Assembly (NCBI GenBank): GCA_036320915.1
Contig: JAXBDG010000010.1
Span: 992,001-1,056,000 of the forward strand
Direction of reading: 5' to 3'
Origin: Linnemannia elongata
Lineage: Eukaryota; Mortierellomycota; Mortierellomycetes; Mortierellales; Mortierellaceae
DNA length: 64,000 nt
The notes under the pieces are model-generated. The model made no database searches, was not told the DNA's origin, and saw only the letters and a list, made by a program, of their open reading frames with translations. Of the stretch, positions 11,608 to 23,182 are shown one piece after another (the stretch's first letter is position 1; each line of letters starts with the position of its first letter). The position numbers and the translations under genes are program-made.

Positions 11608-14600
11608 ATGAGCGAATCAACTTCCACCGCCTCTTTCACTTCCTCAACCACCACCTCCTCCACTGCTACAGAAACCATCACCTCCAGCATCATCTCCTCT
11701 CTCTCATCAAGTTTCACAGCAACAGCGACCTCCTCGTACGTCCTCCCAACACAAACATCAACACCAACATCATACCCAGACGCTTCCGTGGACGGAAACT
11801 ATCCAGGCTATCCAGACCCATACAGGGACCCAAGCCTGCTCTGTGACTGGACACGGACAGCAACTGACTGCAGGGATGCGGAATTCACAAAGTATATGCT
11901 GATTGCCTCCTCAGTGGCCCATCTCCTTGTGGCCCTGTATGGACTCTGGTTGCTCGCCTACCGGAACCGAGGATTCAACAAAAAGATTGTAACTGAGCTG
12001 TTTACCTATGTCGGCACTGGTCTCCGGCCCAAGCCTGTAAGTTGTTTTTTGTTCTGTTTGCGGAATGTTCCTGTGCATGAACAAGTAAGATAAGTAAAAG
12101 GGACTAACGCATCGTTTCACAAATAATCACGAATAGATGGACTGCATCATCTTTTTCACGTCGATTGCCTGCGCAGTCAAGGTGGCAGCAAATCTCCCTC
12201 TTGTTTTTGGTGTGTTGGTTGACCATATGTGGATCCGTATCGCCATCGAGCAACTCTACTGGTAAGAATGCACGTCTGAGCTTGGACTCGTTGCCATATG
12301 CGTTTATTTATTGCACACCCCTCTAACCATGGCAATTTCATTGTTGACTATAGGATTTTTGTCGCGTTCGCGTTCTCGGCATACTTTGTTGGTTTGCTGT
12401 ATGCCATGCCTGTCACAACTCGCGAGGGCATCTTTGCAGTGTACCAGCCCGAGGTTGTCTACGGCGCCACTCCCCTGCCTCCTATCCATGTCTTGACACC
12501 CACCACGGTTCAAAAGAACTTTATCCTGGCCATGGGTCTCATCTACCCAACGGTGTTTGGCGCTGGTCTCGGAATTGCCTCAGGAGCACTACACGACAAG
12601 GGCTACGAAGACGCCTCCAAGGTCTTGCTCTACTTGCAGTACTCCAACTGGGTCTTGATCCTCTGGGCAATGGCGGTGATGTTTTTTTACTATGGACTCA
12701 AGTATACTTTTATTCTCCGGGCTAACATTATTATTGCCGAGGCTGCTCTCAAGGCCCCCCGTGCAGCTTTCGGAATCGGTAACCTCAAGTCGCGTTCGCC
12801 TGCCCGGTTTTTGTTTATTCAACTCCAGATTACTGGATTCGGCGGCTGTGCGGTCACTGTCCTGGCTGGGTCGCTCTGCATGATCTGGGTCATTTGTCGG
12901 GATAGGATTCTGGAAATGCAGGAGGACCGGTGGCCCCATATCATGGCTGTCCTCTGGACGTGCGCCATTGCCCTGGCCTTCTTTGTTTGCATGACCTTGA
13001 TTGCTGCCCAGTCGATCCGAAGCCGCAGACGTAATCTGAACGAGCCCTCGACGACGACTCTCTCTCATTCTGGACCTTCGAACGGACAAAAGAGCTCGAG
13101 CAACAAGACCTCTAAGCAAGGAGCACAACAAGGTGGGGTTCATGGGTCAGATCCCGAGGCAAGATTGACGCAGCAGTACAGCTACGACGACCAAAGCTCC
13201 ATCGACTCTGAGAAGCACTCCATGGAGCGCATGGACAGGTACATTGGCAACCAGGATGACCTGGAGAGAGCAGCCGCCGCCGCTTCCGTTGCTGCTATGG
13301 CCCGTCTCTCCGAGAGCATGGAGCGTGAAGGGAACGTAACAGCGCCTCGCAACGGATCTCCCGGTTCGACCGGTCGACCCTTGACTATTCAAATCAACAG
13401 CGGCAACGCTTCGACCAATGTCAATGGCCATAGCAACATTCGTGAGTCTGTGTTTGGGGGACGAACAGCTAGGGAAGAGACCACTGGACCAACCTCACCC
13501 TCGCACGGTTTCTCGCTGCCTTCGTTCCCCCTGGTAGCCATGCGTTCGGGGTCTCGCAACAGCGTCCAGCCAAGGACCTCGACCAGTTCTACCAACCATA
13601 CTTCCTCCGGTAACCACACGGCCTCGACCACATCCTCTCGTTTCTCGCTGGGCTCCAACAAGCGCGCTTCTCTCATTAGTGCTAACGGTCAACAGCAGCA
13701 GCAACAGCAGCAACAACCTACGCCACTCTCTCCTACCAGCCCCACCTATCTCGTGAGTCCTACCTACAGCCCAAATCTGCACCTTACTCTTCAGCAGCAA
13801 ACTCAACAGCAACTGCAGCAGTTGCAGATGCAGCAGGATCAGGGTGGTCAGGGGCGTGCCACAATGCAGCGGATACAGGTCAAGGCGGGCGGCGCTTTCC
13901 AGCCGATCCCTGAACAGTACAGTCCAGCAGAAGGCAGTTACAGTGGCGATCTCTTGTATGCCGATGCCTTGCGACTTCAGCAGCAGCAATCACCGCCACA
14001 GTCGACCACCTCGCCTAGGATCTCGGCCCAGCGCGGCAAGTCTTCTTCCTCGTCGGCCAAAACCCAGCCTTCCCCCAGCTTGGGTCCTTCGCCCAACAGC
14101 AGCAACAGCACCACGCGTTACGAGTATCCAGGATCAAATCGACCCATCAGCCCTCCCCCAAGAGTGTCGACCTCTTCCGCCAGGAGTTACAGCAACAACA
14201 ACAACCAGTTCCAGGATCCTGACATGCAGCTTCAGCAGCAGCATCCCTTCCACCAGGTCGCCTACACCGGTCTCTCGCCCCCACCTCGGTCGACACCCCT
14301 GACTCTGCCTTTGGGACCATCCAGCCCATCTGGCCCTACACCTACCAGCCCTATCCGTCGCAGCGGTCCCGGTTTGCCTGCAGTTGGCCCCTCACCAGTG
14401 TTCGCCAACTCTCAGTCCACTTCTCCACCCCTGGCGCCTGCCTCGCCTCCATTCGCTGCAAGCAGGCCCCATGAGCGCCATTCGCCCTCCCTCCGCGGCC
14501 GCGTCCAGGAGTCCACAGTGGCACCCGTCGCACCCGCTTCGCCCTCAGCCTTCCCATTGGGTTACAACACCGACGACCAGCAGGCTCCTAAAGTTGGTGG

Positions 14601-15027
14601 CGCCGTGAGACGGTCAACCCATAGCACCAAATCTACCAAGGATTCCGGAGTTCCTGCTTTGGCCGCCGCCCCACCCATGTCCCCTACCATGCTGGCCTCT
14701 CGTGGTCCTGGTGGCGGATACCAGAGTCAGCGCCCAGCCGAGCCTTCTTCTACCAGCAACTCCGGCCCCATTCCTCCTCCTACCCCTGTCCCTGCACCAG
14801 TCGTCCAGCAGCCTGCAAAGTCGTTGAGACAACAGAGCTCTAAGTTCCAAAATGCTCCCGCACCAATGCCATTACCTTCCTCGGGTGGCGGCGGAGCGTA
14901 CCAACACCATGGCCAAGGACACTATAATCACGGTGATGGATATGACGAGGACGATCGGGATGTGGACGGTATGAGCGTCGATTCTGCTGGCGACGATTCC
15001 TGGCCCATGCCTCCTTCCTTCAAGTAG
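11608..15027 (+). CDS. seven-helix receptor-like membrane protein with long Ser/Pro/Gln tail (1075 aa)
   Basis: Not assignable to a named family. Exons are 11608-12036, 12137-12261 and 12354-15027, with phases 0 and 2. The first ~75 residues are Ser/Thr-rich and look extracellular. Seven hydrophobic segments follow: YMLIASSVAHLLVALYGL; IIFFTSIACAVKVAANL; WIFVAFAFSAYFVGLLYA; FILAMGLIYPTVFGAGL; WVLILWAMAVMFFYYGL; CAVTVLAGSLCMIWVI; and VLWTCAIALAFFVCMTL. About 640 residues of cytosolic tail come next, rich in Ser, Pro and polyglutamine, with phosphorylation-prone stretches and an acidic end. The topology (N-out, seven helices, long C-tail) is that of a G-protein-coupled receptor-like protein; ligand and coupling are unknown. 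A role in sensing is inference only. Confidence 0.75.
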
Positions 15028-15436
15028 ATTATCATTCACAAGATACCACGCTTTCGCATAATAAATCAAAAAACAGCAAGCTTAATTCTTAATCATAAAC
15101 ACGTCCGCATGTCAGTTACTTAGTCTTTTTTTTTTTTTTTTTTTTTTCTTTCTTGCTTTTTGAATCTTCTGGAGCCTCCTCAGTTTGTCACTTTGAGATG
15201 TAAACAAGTCTGCGTTCTTTGATCGAAACCTTCGGGTGCTTGAAACAGTAATTTTCCATGCGCCATATAATATTAATTTCGATGCTCCAAATCCAAAATG
15301 AAAATGTTTGTGAAAATGCGTTTTTGTTTAATATGCTGAAATGATTCTCCTGTATGTCTTCTCCAAAAATCCTGTGATGTTGCATGCTGCATTCTGCACT
15401 TCTCTTTTTTCCATATGTTGTTGTTTAGTAGATCCC
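15028..15436. other. convergent 3' intergenic region
   Basis: This 409-bp spacer between the stop of the receptor-like gene (+) and the stop of RPA12 (-) contains a 24-nt-scale T-run near 15126-15147 and AT-rich DNA. An AATAA-type sequence follows the first stop closely. No gene is seen. Confidence 0.6.
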
Positions 15437-16468
15437 TTAACTGTTGAGCTTTGTCTTGTAACTAATATCGATTGCAAAAGAGAGAGTGGTCAAGTTAACA
15501 GCAATTCCTTCCCATTTCACAACATAATCAGAGTCCAACAACATCAAAAAACAATAACAATGGATGCAGCAAAGCGAGAAAAGAAATAATACGTACGCGC
15601 ACTTGGGACATGTGTAAAAGACTGTTTGACCTTCATCAGCCGAACGAAGCTGCATTGTGTGGTACTCCATCTCGGGGTTACCACACTTTGGACAAGGCTC
15701 CTTGACCTATATTCATGCAAGATCAAGCGTCGGGCTCGTCAGTAAAAGAGGTCGCATTGAAGGAAACCAGTGACAAAAGTTGGATCGAAAGTTCCCCGAT
15801 AAAGAGCGTTCATTTCAATCCATGCTTTTCGTTCCTTCATTCCCACTCCTTCCTTTCTCGCTCCATTCTTCTTGTGCTCGATTGTCTCTTACCAAGGCAG
15901 CGGCGGCATCCTTGATATCGCTCTGGACGTCATCACGCTTATTCCTGAGTGCTGAGGGGAATGCTCCTGGTTTACTGGATGTCACGACCTCGAACGCCTC
16001 AAAGTCTAACATGATAGTAGGTCGAAGAGTAAGGCCAAGGAAAAGGAATGTTAGCATCTCAGCGCATTCTCTAAAGCCTGTCAAGGGTCAACGATCTGCC
16101 AATTGATCAACCTCGGAGCACCGAACAGATCGAAGAAGTAAAGGCAGAAAGCTGATATGTAGTGCGAAAGTTGCAGATCAGACTGGGACTGGCATTGTTC
16201 CATACCAATGCTCTGGTGGGTGTAGCTGCAGAGGTTGCAGACAATCAGATCATCCTCGCCGGGGATATCGAGCAGGTTTCCGCACTCGGGGCAGAAAATA
16301 AGCGAGCCAACCTATTATTGCAAAGAGAGATCACACCGGAGTCTTAGTGAAGTAATGGTTTTCCATGACATTCCTTGAAGTCGGTCGGCGTATATTTTTC
16401 CATGAGTGCGCCTCCGTTGCAGACGTCCTTACGGTGTCGGGCTTGAGTGATGGCATTGACTTGGACAT
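15437..16468 (-). CDS. RPA12: DNA-directed RNA polymerase I subunit RPA12 (129 aa)
   Basis: Small Pol I subunit (A12.2) required for RNA cleavage and termination on rDNA. I assembled five tiny exons on the minus strand: 16433-16468, 16206-16311, 15893-16005, 15597-15706 and 15437-15461, in phases 0, 1, 0 and 2. The N-terminal zinc ribbon has VGSLIFCPECGNLLD and CNLCSY. The C-terminal ribbon has CPKCGNPEMEYHTMQLRSAD, then EGQTVFYTCPKCAYKTKLNS. The RSADEG hairpin holds the acidic cleavage residues shared with TFIIS. The length matches the family (about 125 aa). The last exon is only 25 nt and supplies YKTKLNS-stop after the conserved CPKCA. It shares a 256-bp divergent promoter with clpP. Confidence 0.9.
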
Positions 16469-16724
16469 TATATTGGGTGTGTTGTAAGTAAAGGTTGTTG
16501 ATGCTAAAAGAAAAAAAAAAAAAGTGATGCTCCCTTTTAAAGCTCACAACAATACAACACAAACCTCTATTTTACGAGTCACAAAAAAACGTGACTCTTG
16601 ATCCCATTTGCCCGCGGGTCCCTCGACGCGTGTCTTTCTTAAGTGCTCATCACACCTTCCCGTCTCTTTCCCTTCTCTTTGTTCATTCCTCACCTCATCT
16701 CCAAGCACTAATAAAAACGACCAA
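16469..16724. promoter_or_regulatory. bidirectional promoter, RPA12 / clpP
   Basis: Only 256 bp separate the start codons of minus-strand RPA12 and plus-strand clpP, so the two must share promoter DNA. An A-run lies at 16509-16523 and CT-rich DNA precedes the clpP start. No factor site is assigned. Confidence 0.6.
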
Positions 16725-18240
16725 ATGTCACGCGCCGCACAACTCAGTACATTCATAAAGTCGGCCACCTCAGCGCTGTCCCCAAGAGTTCGTCACCTCT
16801 CCCTCTCAGCACTCCAGAGTTCCGCCTACCACCAAGGGGCAGGTGGCTTCCGCGCTCAGTATGGAGGAGCTACTACGACTTCAACTGCGGCCAACATCTT
16901 TTCTGACTGGTCCCAGGAACCCTCTGCCCAGACCCTCGTCCCTTTTGTCGTCGAGCAGTCTGTAAGTGTGTCTCTGTATGTCGCTACCATCAGGTTAACG
17001 TTCGCAGAAAAGAGATACAGGTCCAATTACTCACTCTGCGCACTTTGCTCCTACATCACAAACTTACTAGGCTCGCGGTGAAAGGTCCTATGATATCTAT
17101 TCACGTCTTCTCAAGGAGCGCATCATCTGTCTAAACGGCGCCGTATGTCTCAGTCTCAGCAGTCTTTCCACCTTTTGACATACATCGATCCTCCTCCTTG
17201 AGATGTGATCAACGGAACAATTCCCCAGCCGCATAACTGATACTTCTCTTATACTTCTTGTCCATAGGTGCATGATCATTCAGCAGCATTAGTAGTCGCA
17301 CAACTGTTATTTTTGGAATCAGAGAACCCGGAGAAGCCCATCAGTTTGTACATCAACAGCCCTGGAGGAAGTGTTACTGCAGGAATGGCCATCTACGACA
17401 CAGTACGTTTTTGTACTATTTTTCGTCCCTCGCTCTTTATTCTCCAGAGTCATTGATATATCAATTGATGAAACAGAAAGGACGGTGACTAATCTTTGTG
17501 CACTTTTGTTTCTTGCTTTGAATCGTTAATAGATGCAGGTAAAGAAGAGACTATGACAGGCTTGACAGGATGGACTGAGCACGATCATGACGGTTGCGTT
17601 GGGGTATTTGAGAAGGGAAAAGGCGGAGCTTCTAAACCAATCAAGTCTCTAATAATTTCACCTTTCATTTTGTCGTTTTTGTAATGCTCATCCGAACCAT
17701 ATCTCCTAACTGAACCTTTTTGGACAACCTCCACCAACAAACCAACAAACGTCAAACAACAGTACATCCAATCGCCCGTGTCGACACTGTGCAACGGACA
17801 AGCCTGCTCCATGGGATCATTGCTCTTGGCAGCAGGAGAACCAGGAAAACGATATGCCCTCCCCAACGCCAGCATCATGATGCACCAGCCCAGCGGAGGG
17901 GCCAGCGGACAGGCCAGTGATATCGCCATCCATGCCCGCGAAATCTTGCGTGTCCGTGAGCGACTCAACCGTATCTACCAGAAGCACTGCAACGTCAAGG
18001 ACCTTGAAGCCATTGGTATTACTATACTAGAAATGTTGAAACTTGTGTTGTGACTCTGGATTATGATGTCTTGATAAGCACTATCCTAACCACTCATCTT
18101 TTGATCTCTATTTAATTTTTTTAGAGAGGGCAGTGGAGAGAGACCACTTTATGGATGCAGAAGAGGCACTCAAATTTGGATTGATCGACAAGATCCTCGA
18201 AAAGCGACCCTCCTCTGTAGGTGTGAGCGGTAGCAATTAG
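16725..18240 (+). CDS. clpP: mitochondrial ATP-dependent Clp protease proteolytic subunit
   Basis: Serine peptidase that forms the double-heptamer ClpP barrel of the mitochondrial matrix. Exons are 16725-16961, 17071-17142, 17268-17402, a 6-nt microexon at 17533-17538, 17763-18015 and 18125-18240. The first ~60 residues are Ser/Arg/Ala-rich, fitting a mitochondrial presequence. Conserved blocks follow in order: [38 protein letters not shown] (from the microexon), [35 protein letters not shown] and [19 protein letters not shown]. The catalytic triad is intact: Ser in QACSMG, His in MMHQP, Asp in ERDHF. The spliced product is 272 aa. A Clp ATPase partner is not in this window. Confidence 0.95.
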
Positions 18241-18734
18241 GTTTTGACCGATAGAAAAATAACGTCATCGACCTGCAAATGTGTATAATAATGAAACAGC
18301 AAAAGTGAAAACAACATGACGATTCGTTTACTGAGAAGGAGAAAAGAGTTTTAGTGTTTTTTTAGTGTTGTTGTTCAGTGTAGCTCACAGCCTGCCGTGA
18401 AAATGAAAAGTTCCAAAGACGCCATGAAAGAAATGAAAGAAAAGAAAGTTGTACAAGTGTAAGGGTGAAAAGAGAAAGATATCAACTGGGGTTTTTCTTA
18501 AAGCGTGTGTGTGTGGTGTAAAGGTACATGCCGAGTAAAGAAAACCATTCTAACAAGCGGCCTTGTAAAAGATGTATGAGTGGAGAAGGAAAAAAAAAGT
18601 GAAGATCATCATCAAAGGAAAGGGAAAGGGAAAAATGTACAAAAGAAATCAGAACTTCTAGAGGAACATCCGGGAGTATTGGCGCTGGCTTTCGTCTTTT
18701 CTGGAGGAGGGGTTTCTTTTTTTCGTGGGTGATT
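18241..18734. other. convergent 3' intergenic region clpP / PSP1-like
   Basis: This 494-bp spacer between two convergent stop codons probably holds both 3' UTRs. It is A/G-rich on the plus strand (18560-18660). No gene is seen. Confidence 0.6.
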
Positions 18735-21700
18735 TTACATGAGTTGGTGAGGCGGCTGGAGCGGATGATGGCGGTCATAGAACGAGCCCTGCGAGGGTTC
18801 ATTGTCCAGGGGTCCTCGGTCCTGCTGGAAGCTGCTGTTGTTGTAGAATGGCTGGGGCTGACCAGAAAAGTATTGAGTCTGCATCTGCGTCATCAGTTCC
18901 TCCAGCTGAGCCGGATGAGGGTGGTAGCCGATAGGAAAGTGCATCGTGTGTGGCTGCGGCTGCTGCTGCTGTGAGTGATGTCCCTGATGGCGCTGCTGGA
19001 AGGGTTGCTGCTGAATTGTGGGCGATGAGAGGTAGTTGTACGCAGAGTGGTAGGCCGAAGACGAATTCTGAGGAGGCAGTGGGGAAGCAGGCGATGCCGA
19101 CGGCGGAGTGAGATCGCGAGGTGGGCTCGACTGTCCAGGAGCCTGCAAGGGGCTCATGGACGCGGTAGACGACGACATAGTGGGGTTCACAGCGTACATC
19201 CAGATGCGTGTCTTATAGATTTTGAACAAGTCGCGGACCAGCTCTCGGAAATCGATGCGATGATCTGCGTGAAAATAGAACGTCAACTTGCGTCGATCCC
19301 TAATCAGAGACATGGTCACAAAAAAACAACACATGCGCACAAATCGTGTCAGTCTTTAAATAGATCGACTCATAACAATCACATCCAAGCAATCAAATCC
19401 ACGTCCACATAAGAAAACGTACCATTGGAACTCAGCATCAACAACCTCCATAGGGAGTTTCTTCTGTCGAACCTTGGTCTGGCAGACCAGCATGGCCTTG
19501 ACCTCGTCCTGGTTCTTGGTCACGAGCTGAGTGATCTCGGAGGTATGCGCCAACCGGAATATACGCTTGGGGTGAATCTCCTTAGGTGCACGCACACCGT
19601 CGTGCTGAGATGCAATCACAGCTGCCTCGGCGTGTTGTCTCTGAAGATCCTGAATGTTCTGAGGGGTAATCGAGTCGTTGGTAATTTTGCCCAAGTCCTT
19701 TCCACGATCCGCCTCTACCATCACCAAATCGCCTCGCTTCAGCGACAGGCCACTATTGTCTGCCACATAGAAGAGATCATTACGCCCTGCCTTGAATTCG
19801 ACAACATAAAGTGACCCATGATGTGAAAGCTGGCTCAAGGTCAGGCCCTTGCCGAGGTGATGCGAGCTGTTGGAAAGAACGGCTTGGGAGCCGTCATGCT
19901 CATATTCCTCCTTCAAATCCCAGCTGTTGCTGTCATCGTTCCCATCAGACGTCAATGAATCGAGTGACGAGGCAAGGTTGAAAGGCGCTGCACTTGGTCG
20001 AACATATGGTCCAGAGTGTCCTGCATCCGAATGCCGACGCTGCTGAGGACTGTAATCAGCATCGGGGTAACGACTAGACAAGAAAAGGCGAAGTTCCAAA
20101 GCGATAAAAGTGTCAGTTGTTTTCAGTCTTTAAAACAACTGACATCCAACAAAATATGTCGGGACTCAAAATCTAGGACGGAGTTTCTGTTTTGCATTTT
20201 GACCAAAATCACCATGATAATACGCGCTTTTGTGAATACAATCAGTCGTCAATACATACCTTCCGTTGTAACCACTGAGGACTGAGGACCCACCAAAGTT
20301 TTCATTCTCCAAGAAACGGTCATAGTTTTGGAATCCTGAGGAAGGGGCCAAGGAGAATCGACGCAAAGGCCGTTGACGCTCGGCTCGATCTCTTTCCTCT
20401 GTGGGCAGAGAGGGGGAAGCATAAGCATCGGGTGACTCCCAGATAGGCGAGACATAGCTATTAGACGTGACTGATCGACGGTGGACTGGAGGTGCAATTG
20501 AGGGTCGTCCTTGGTCCATGCCATGATGAACGACGCTGGGCCAAGTCAAGCCAGCCGTATACTTGCGTGTACGGAAAGAAGGTTGGTCTTGAGGCTGAGA
20601 AAATCCCCTAGACGACGATCCCGAGTACGATGACGACATGAAGGGATCCGAGGGCTCCGAGGGCGAGAAGAATGTGTTCGACATACCTCCATAGTTCTTG
20701 CCAGAAAGACCAAAAGTGGCAGAAGTCGAGTAACTTCTGGTTCGGCTCGCACGGGGTTCAAAACTTTCTTCGAATTCTTCTTCCATGGTCGGGAGGGGTG
20801 CTCTGAAGGGGTTGTTGGATTCTTGATCCTCCTGGGCGGTGAAATCACTGTTGCTATTGCTGCGTTGATGCTGGTGTTGTTGTTGTAAATTGTTGTGATT
20901 GTTGCTGAATCCTCCAACTGGGAATCCGAGGGGTTCTGACAATGAAAAGCTTCTCGATGGGCGATAGTTGTTGGGGACAAACGGGTCTGCTTTAAGGGCC
21001 GAGGACATAGGGAAGAACGTGCCTCCCTTTCCAGAGCTATCGTCATTGCGACTGTGAATCGTCATTCCTCCAAAACCTGCAGCAAGGGGGGCAGCTGGGT
21101 CACTCGACTCCTGGGTTTCCATGCGGCCATTCCAGATAAACGACGACATGCTCAGGGGGGACTCTAGTCCTCCGACTCTACCACTGTTTCGGCCTTGAAG
21201 GGTATTGTTGTCGTTTGGTCCAAAGGAGAGGCCCTGAACAGGTTGAGATCCCCGAGACAGTCCAGTACTGGGTGTTGTCTTGATATGGATAGGAGAGACA
21301 GGTTCACCCAAGAGCCCATCCAGGCCAGACGACGACACTGTGACGAAAGTACCGCTGGACAAGGCTTGACTGGTGGGATAGGGCGTGTTTGGTGTTTGGG
21401 CCAAGGCAGTTGTGGGAGGCAAGAGCGGAGTCGAAGTTGGTTCAGAGGGCGAGAGAGGGTCGTGTGGGGAGGAAGAGGAGTGGTTGTGAGCACCGGGAAG
21501 AGCTGCAAGGGGGTGATGCTGGTGAGTATATACTTGAGCGTGAGAGTATGCACCAGCAGACGACGACGGGGACGACAATGGCACTGAGGAGGACTGAGAG
21601 TTCTCACGCGGAGCAACCACCTTTACAGCATCGGGAGAAGCTTGAGCTTGAGCGGTATTAGCTGATTCATGTCTGTCAGTTGGTTTCAAGGAGTTGTCCG

Positions 21701-22031
21701 AAGCTGATGTTTTTTTGTGGTCGTGAGTGGTTTTGCTGTTTTTGTTGGATGCATGTGCCAGTGTTGCAGTGTTGTTGATATCGCTCAACGCAAGGTTGCT
21801 ATTGTTATTGCTGTCTGTTGCTGTTCCTTGCCGTTGGTGTTGCTGGTCAGCTGGAGGCGAGAGAAGTGGGCGACGAGGGGGACTGCCAACAACCTTCCAG
21901 GTCGAGTCTGCTGTGGTGGGGGATGTAGGCGAGACTTGCGCGTGAGAGTGGCGAGTCTGGTGGTGGATGGGGTAGGGCAGGGCAGTGGGAAGGGTGACCA
22001 TGCCGGACGACGAGGAGTGCTTGCCGTCCAT
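18735..22031 (-). CDS. PSP1 C-terminal-domain protein (995 aa)
   Basis: Exons on the minus strand are 20260-22031, 19423-20073 and 18735-19299, both introns phase 2. The first ~650 residues are low-complexity (Ser, Pro, Thr, Asn, His, with poly-Asn/Gln). The conserved PSP1 domain spans the exon 2/3 junction. It runs from LYVVEFKAGRNDLFYVAD, through LSLKRGDLVMVEADRGKDLG, to FQWDRRKLTFYFHADHRIDF and RELVRDLFKIYKTRIWM. The splice restores Trp-Asp-Arg-Arg at the junction. Named after yeast Psp1, a suppressor of DNA polymerase alpha mutations; the domain is also found in bacterial competence/sporulation proteins and kinetoplastid RNA-binding complexes. Biochemical role is unknown. The start ATG (22029-22031, MDGKHSSSS) is the only one upstream of the long frame. 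Confidence 0.85.
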
Positions 22032-22525
22032 TGTGATTTAAGTTGCTTGTGTTGAGGGTAAACGTGAGTGTTTAGCAATGCTGATGGATAAAAGATAGAG
22101 GACTGAGAACGAAAACAGAAGAGATGTCCGAGTCAGTCAGTCCTAGTTTTAGTGTGAGTAGGTGCGAGTTGAAAGTGAAAAAGTGATTGCGATGGGGGCA
22201 AAGAGGATGGAGTGGAGAAAGAGAAGGAGCAAAAGGGGAGGTGGAGAGTAGAGAGAGAGGAAGAGATATAAAAAGAAAGAGAGGCAGACTGGTGGCGGAA
22301 ACAAAGAAGGCAAAAGAGGTGGAAAAGGTAAAGGAAAAAAGAGAAGGCAAAGACAAAAGAGGAAACCAAAGGGGAGGAGCGAGAGTGGACGTGGGTCTGC
22401 AAAGTGAACGTACGAGGAGAAAGAGACAAATGGTTTGAGAGCAGTCACCCCCTCCTCTCCTCCCCTCCCCAGTGGTCTGTGTGTGCCGTGCTCGCGGTAA
22501 TTTTGCATGACCAAATTACAATCTT

Positions 22526-22526
<1 letters not shown>

Positions 22527-22580
<54 letters not shown>
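22527..22580. repeat. 54-nt poly-T tract
   Basis: An uninterrupted run of 54 T. It lies upstream of the PSP1-domain gene. Runs this long tend to be unstable and hard to sequence, so the exact length is uncertain. Confidence 0.8.
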
Positions 22581-22583
<3 letters not shown>

Positions 22584-22928
22584 CCACAACAGTTGTGCCC
22601 AAATCGGCCCTTATTCACTTTCTCACTCTATCTCCTGCCTACTTCCCTGCTAACCTCTTTTTATTCGTCGTTTGTTTGAATCACTCACCTCCCCAACTCT
22701 ACTTTCCCTTTGCTATCTAGACCTTCTTCTCTCTGCTCTGTTCGTCCTTACGCCGTTACTTTTTTTTCTTTCGCGTAAACAAATCCCATCCAATCTCGAA
22801 GCTAAACTGCTCTCATGCCATCTTCAAGTTGCAGGAATAACACAAAACAAAGAGAAAGAGTATGAATGCACCGACCCAACACTCTCAATTGACACAAAGG
22901 GGACACCCCCACACCAGAAGTACAACAT

Positions 22929-22968
<40 letters not shown>

Positions 22969-23028
22969 GCGCTTCTTTCTCTATGCCAGGGGTTGAGCAC
23001 AGGAAAAAAAAATGCCCTCTCGCCCTTC

Positions 23029-23031
<3 letters not shown>

Positions 23032-23068
<37 letters not shown>
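23032..23068. repeat. (TC)n microsatellite
   Basis: About 18 perfect TC dinucleotide units within a pyrimidine-rich region, followed closely by a 37-nt T-run at 23146-23182. Confidence 0.85.
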
Positions 23069-23070
<2 letters not shown>

Positions 23071-23143
23071 ACCTTGGCTCTTCTCCTTTTGAAGTCTTTC
23101 TCTTTTTCCCCTTGCTCGTCTTCTTTTCGTGTCTCTCTTTTTT

Positions 23144-23182
<39 letters not shown>

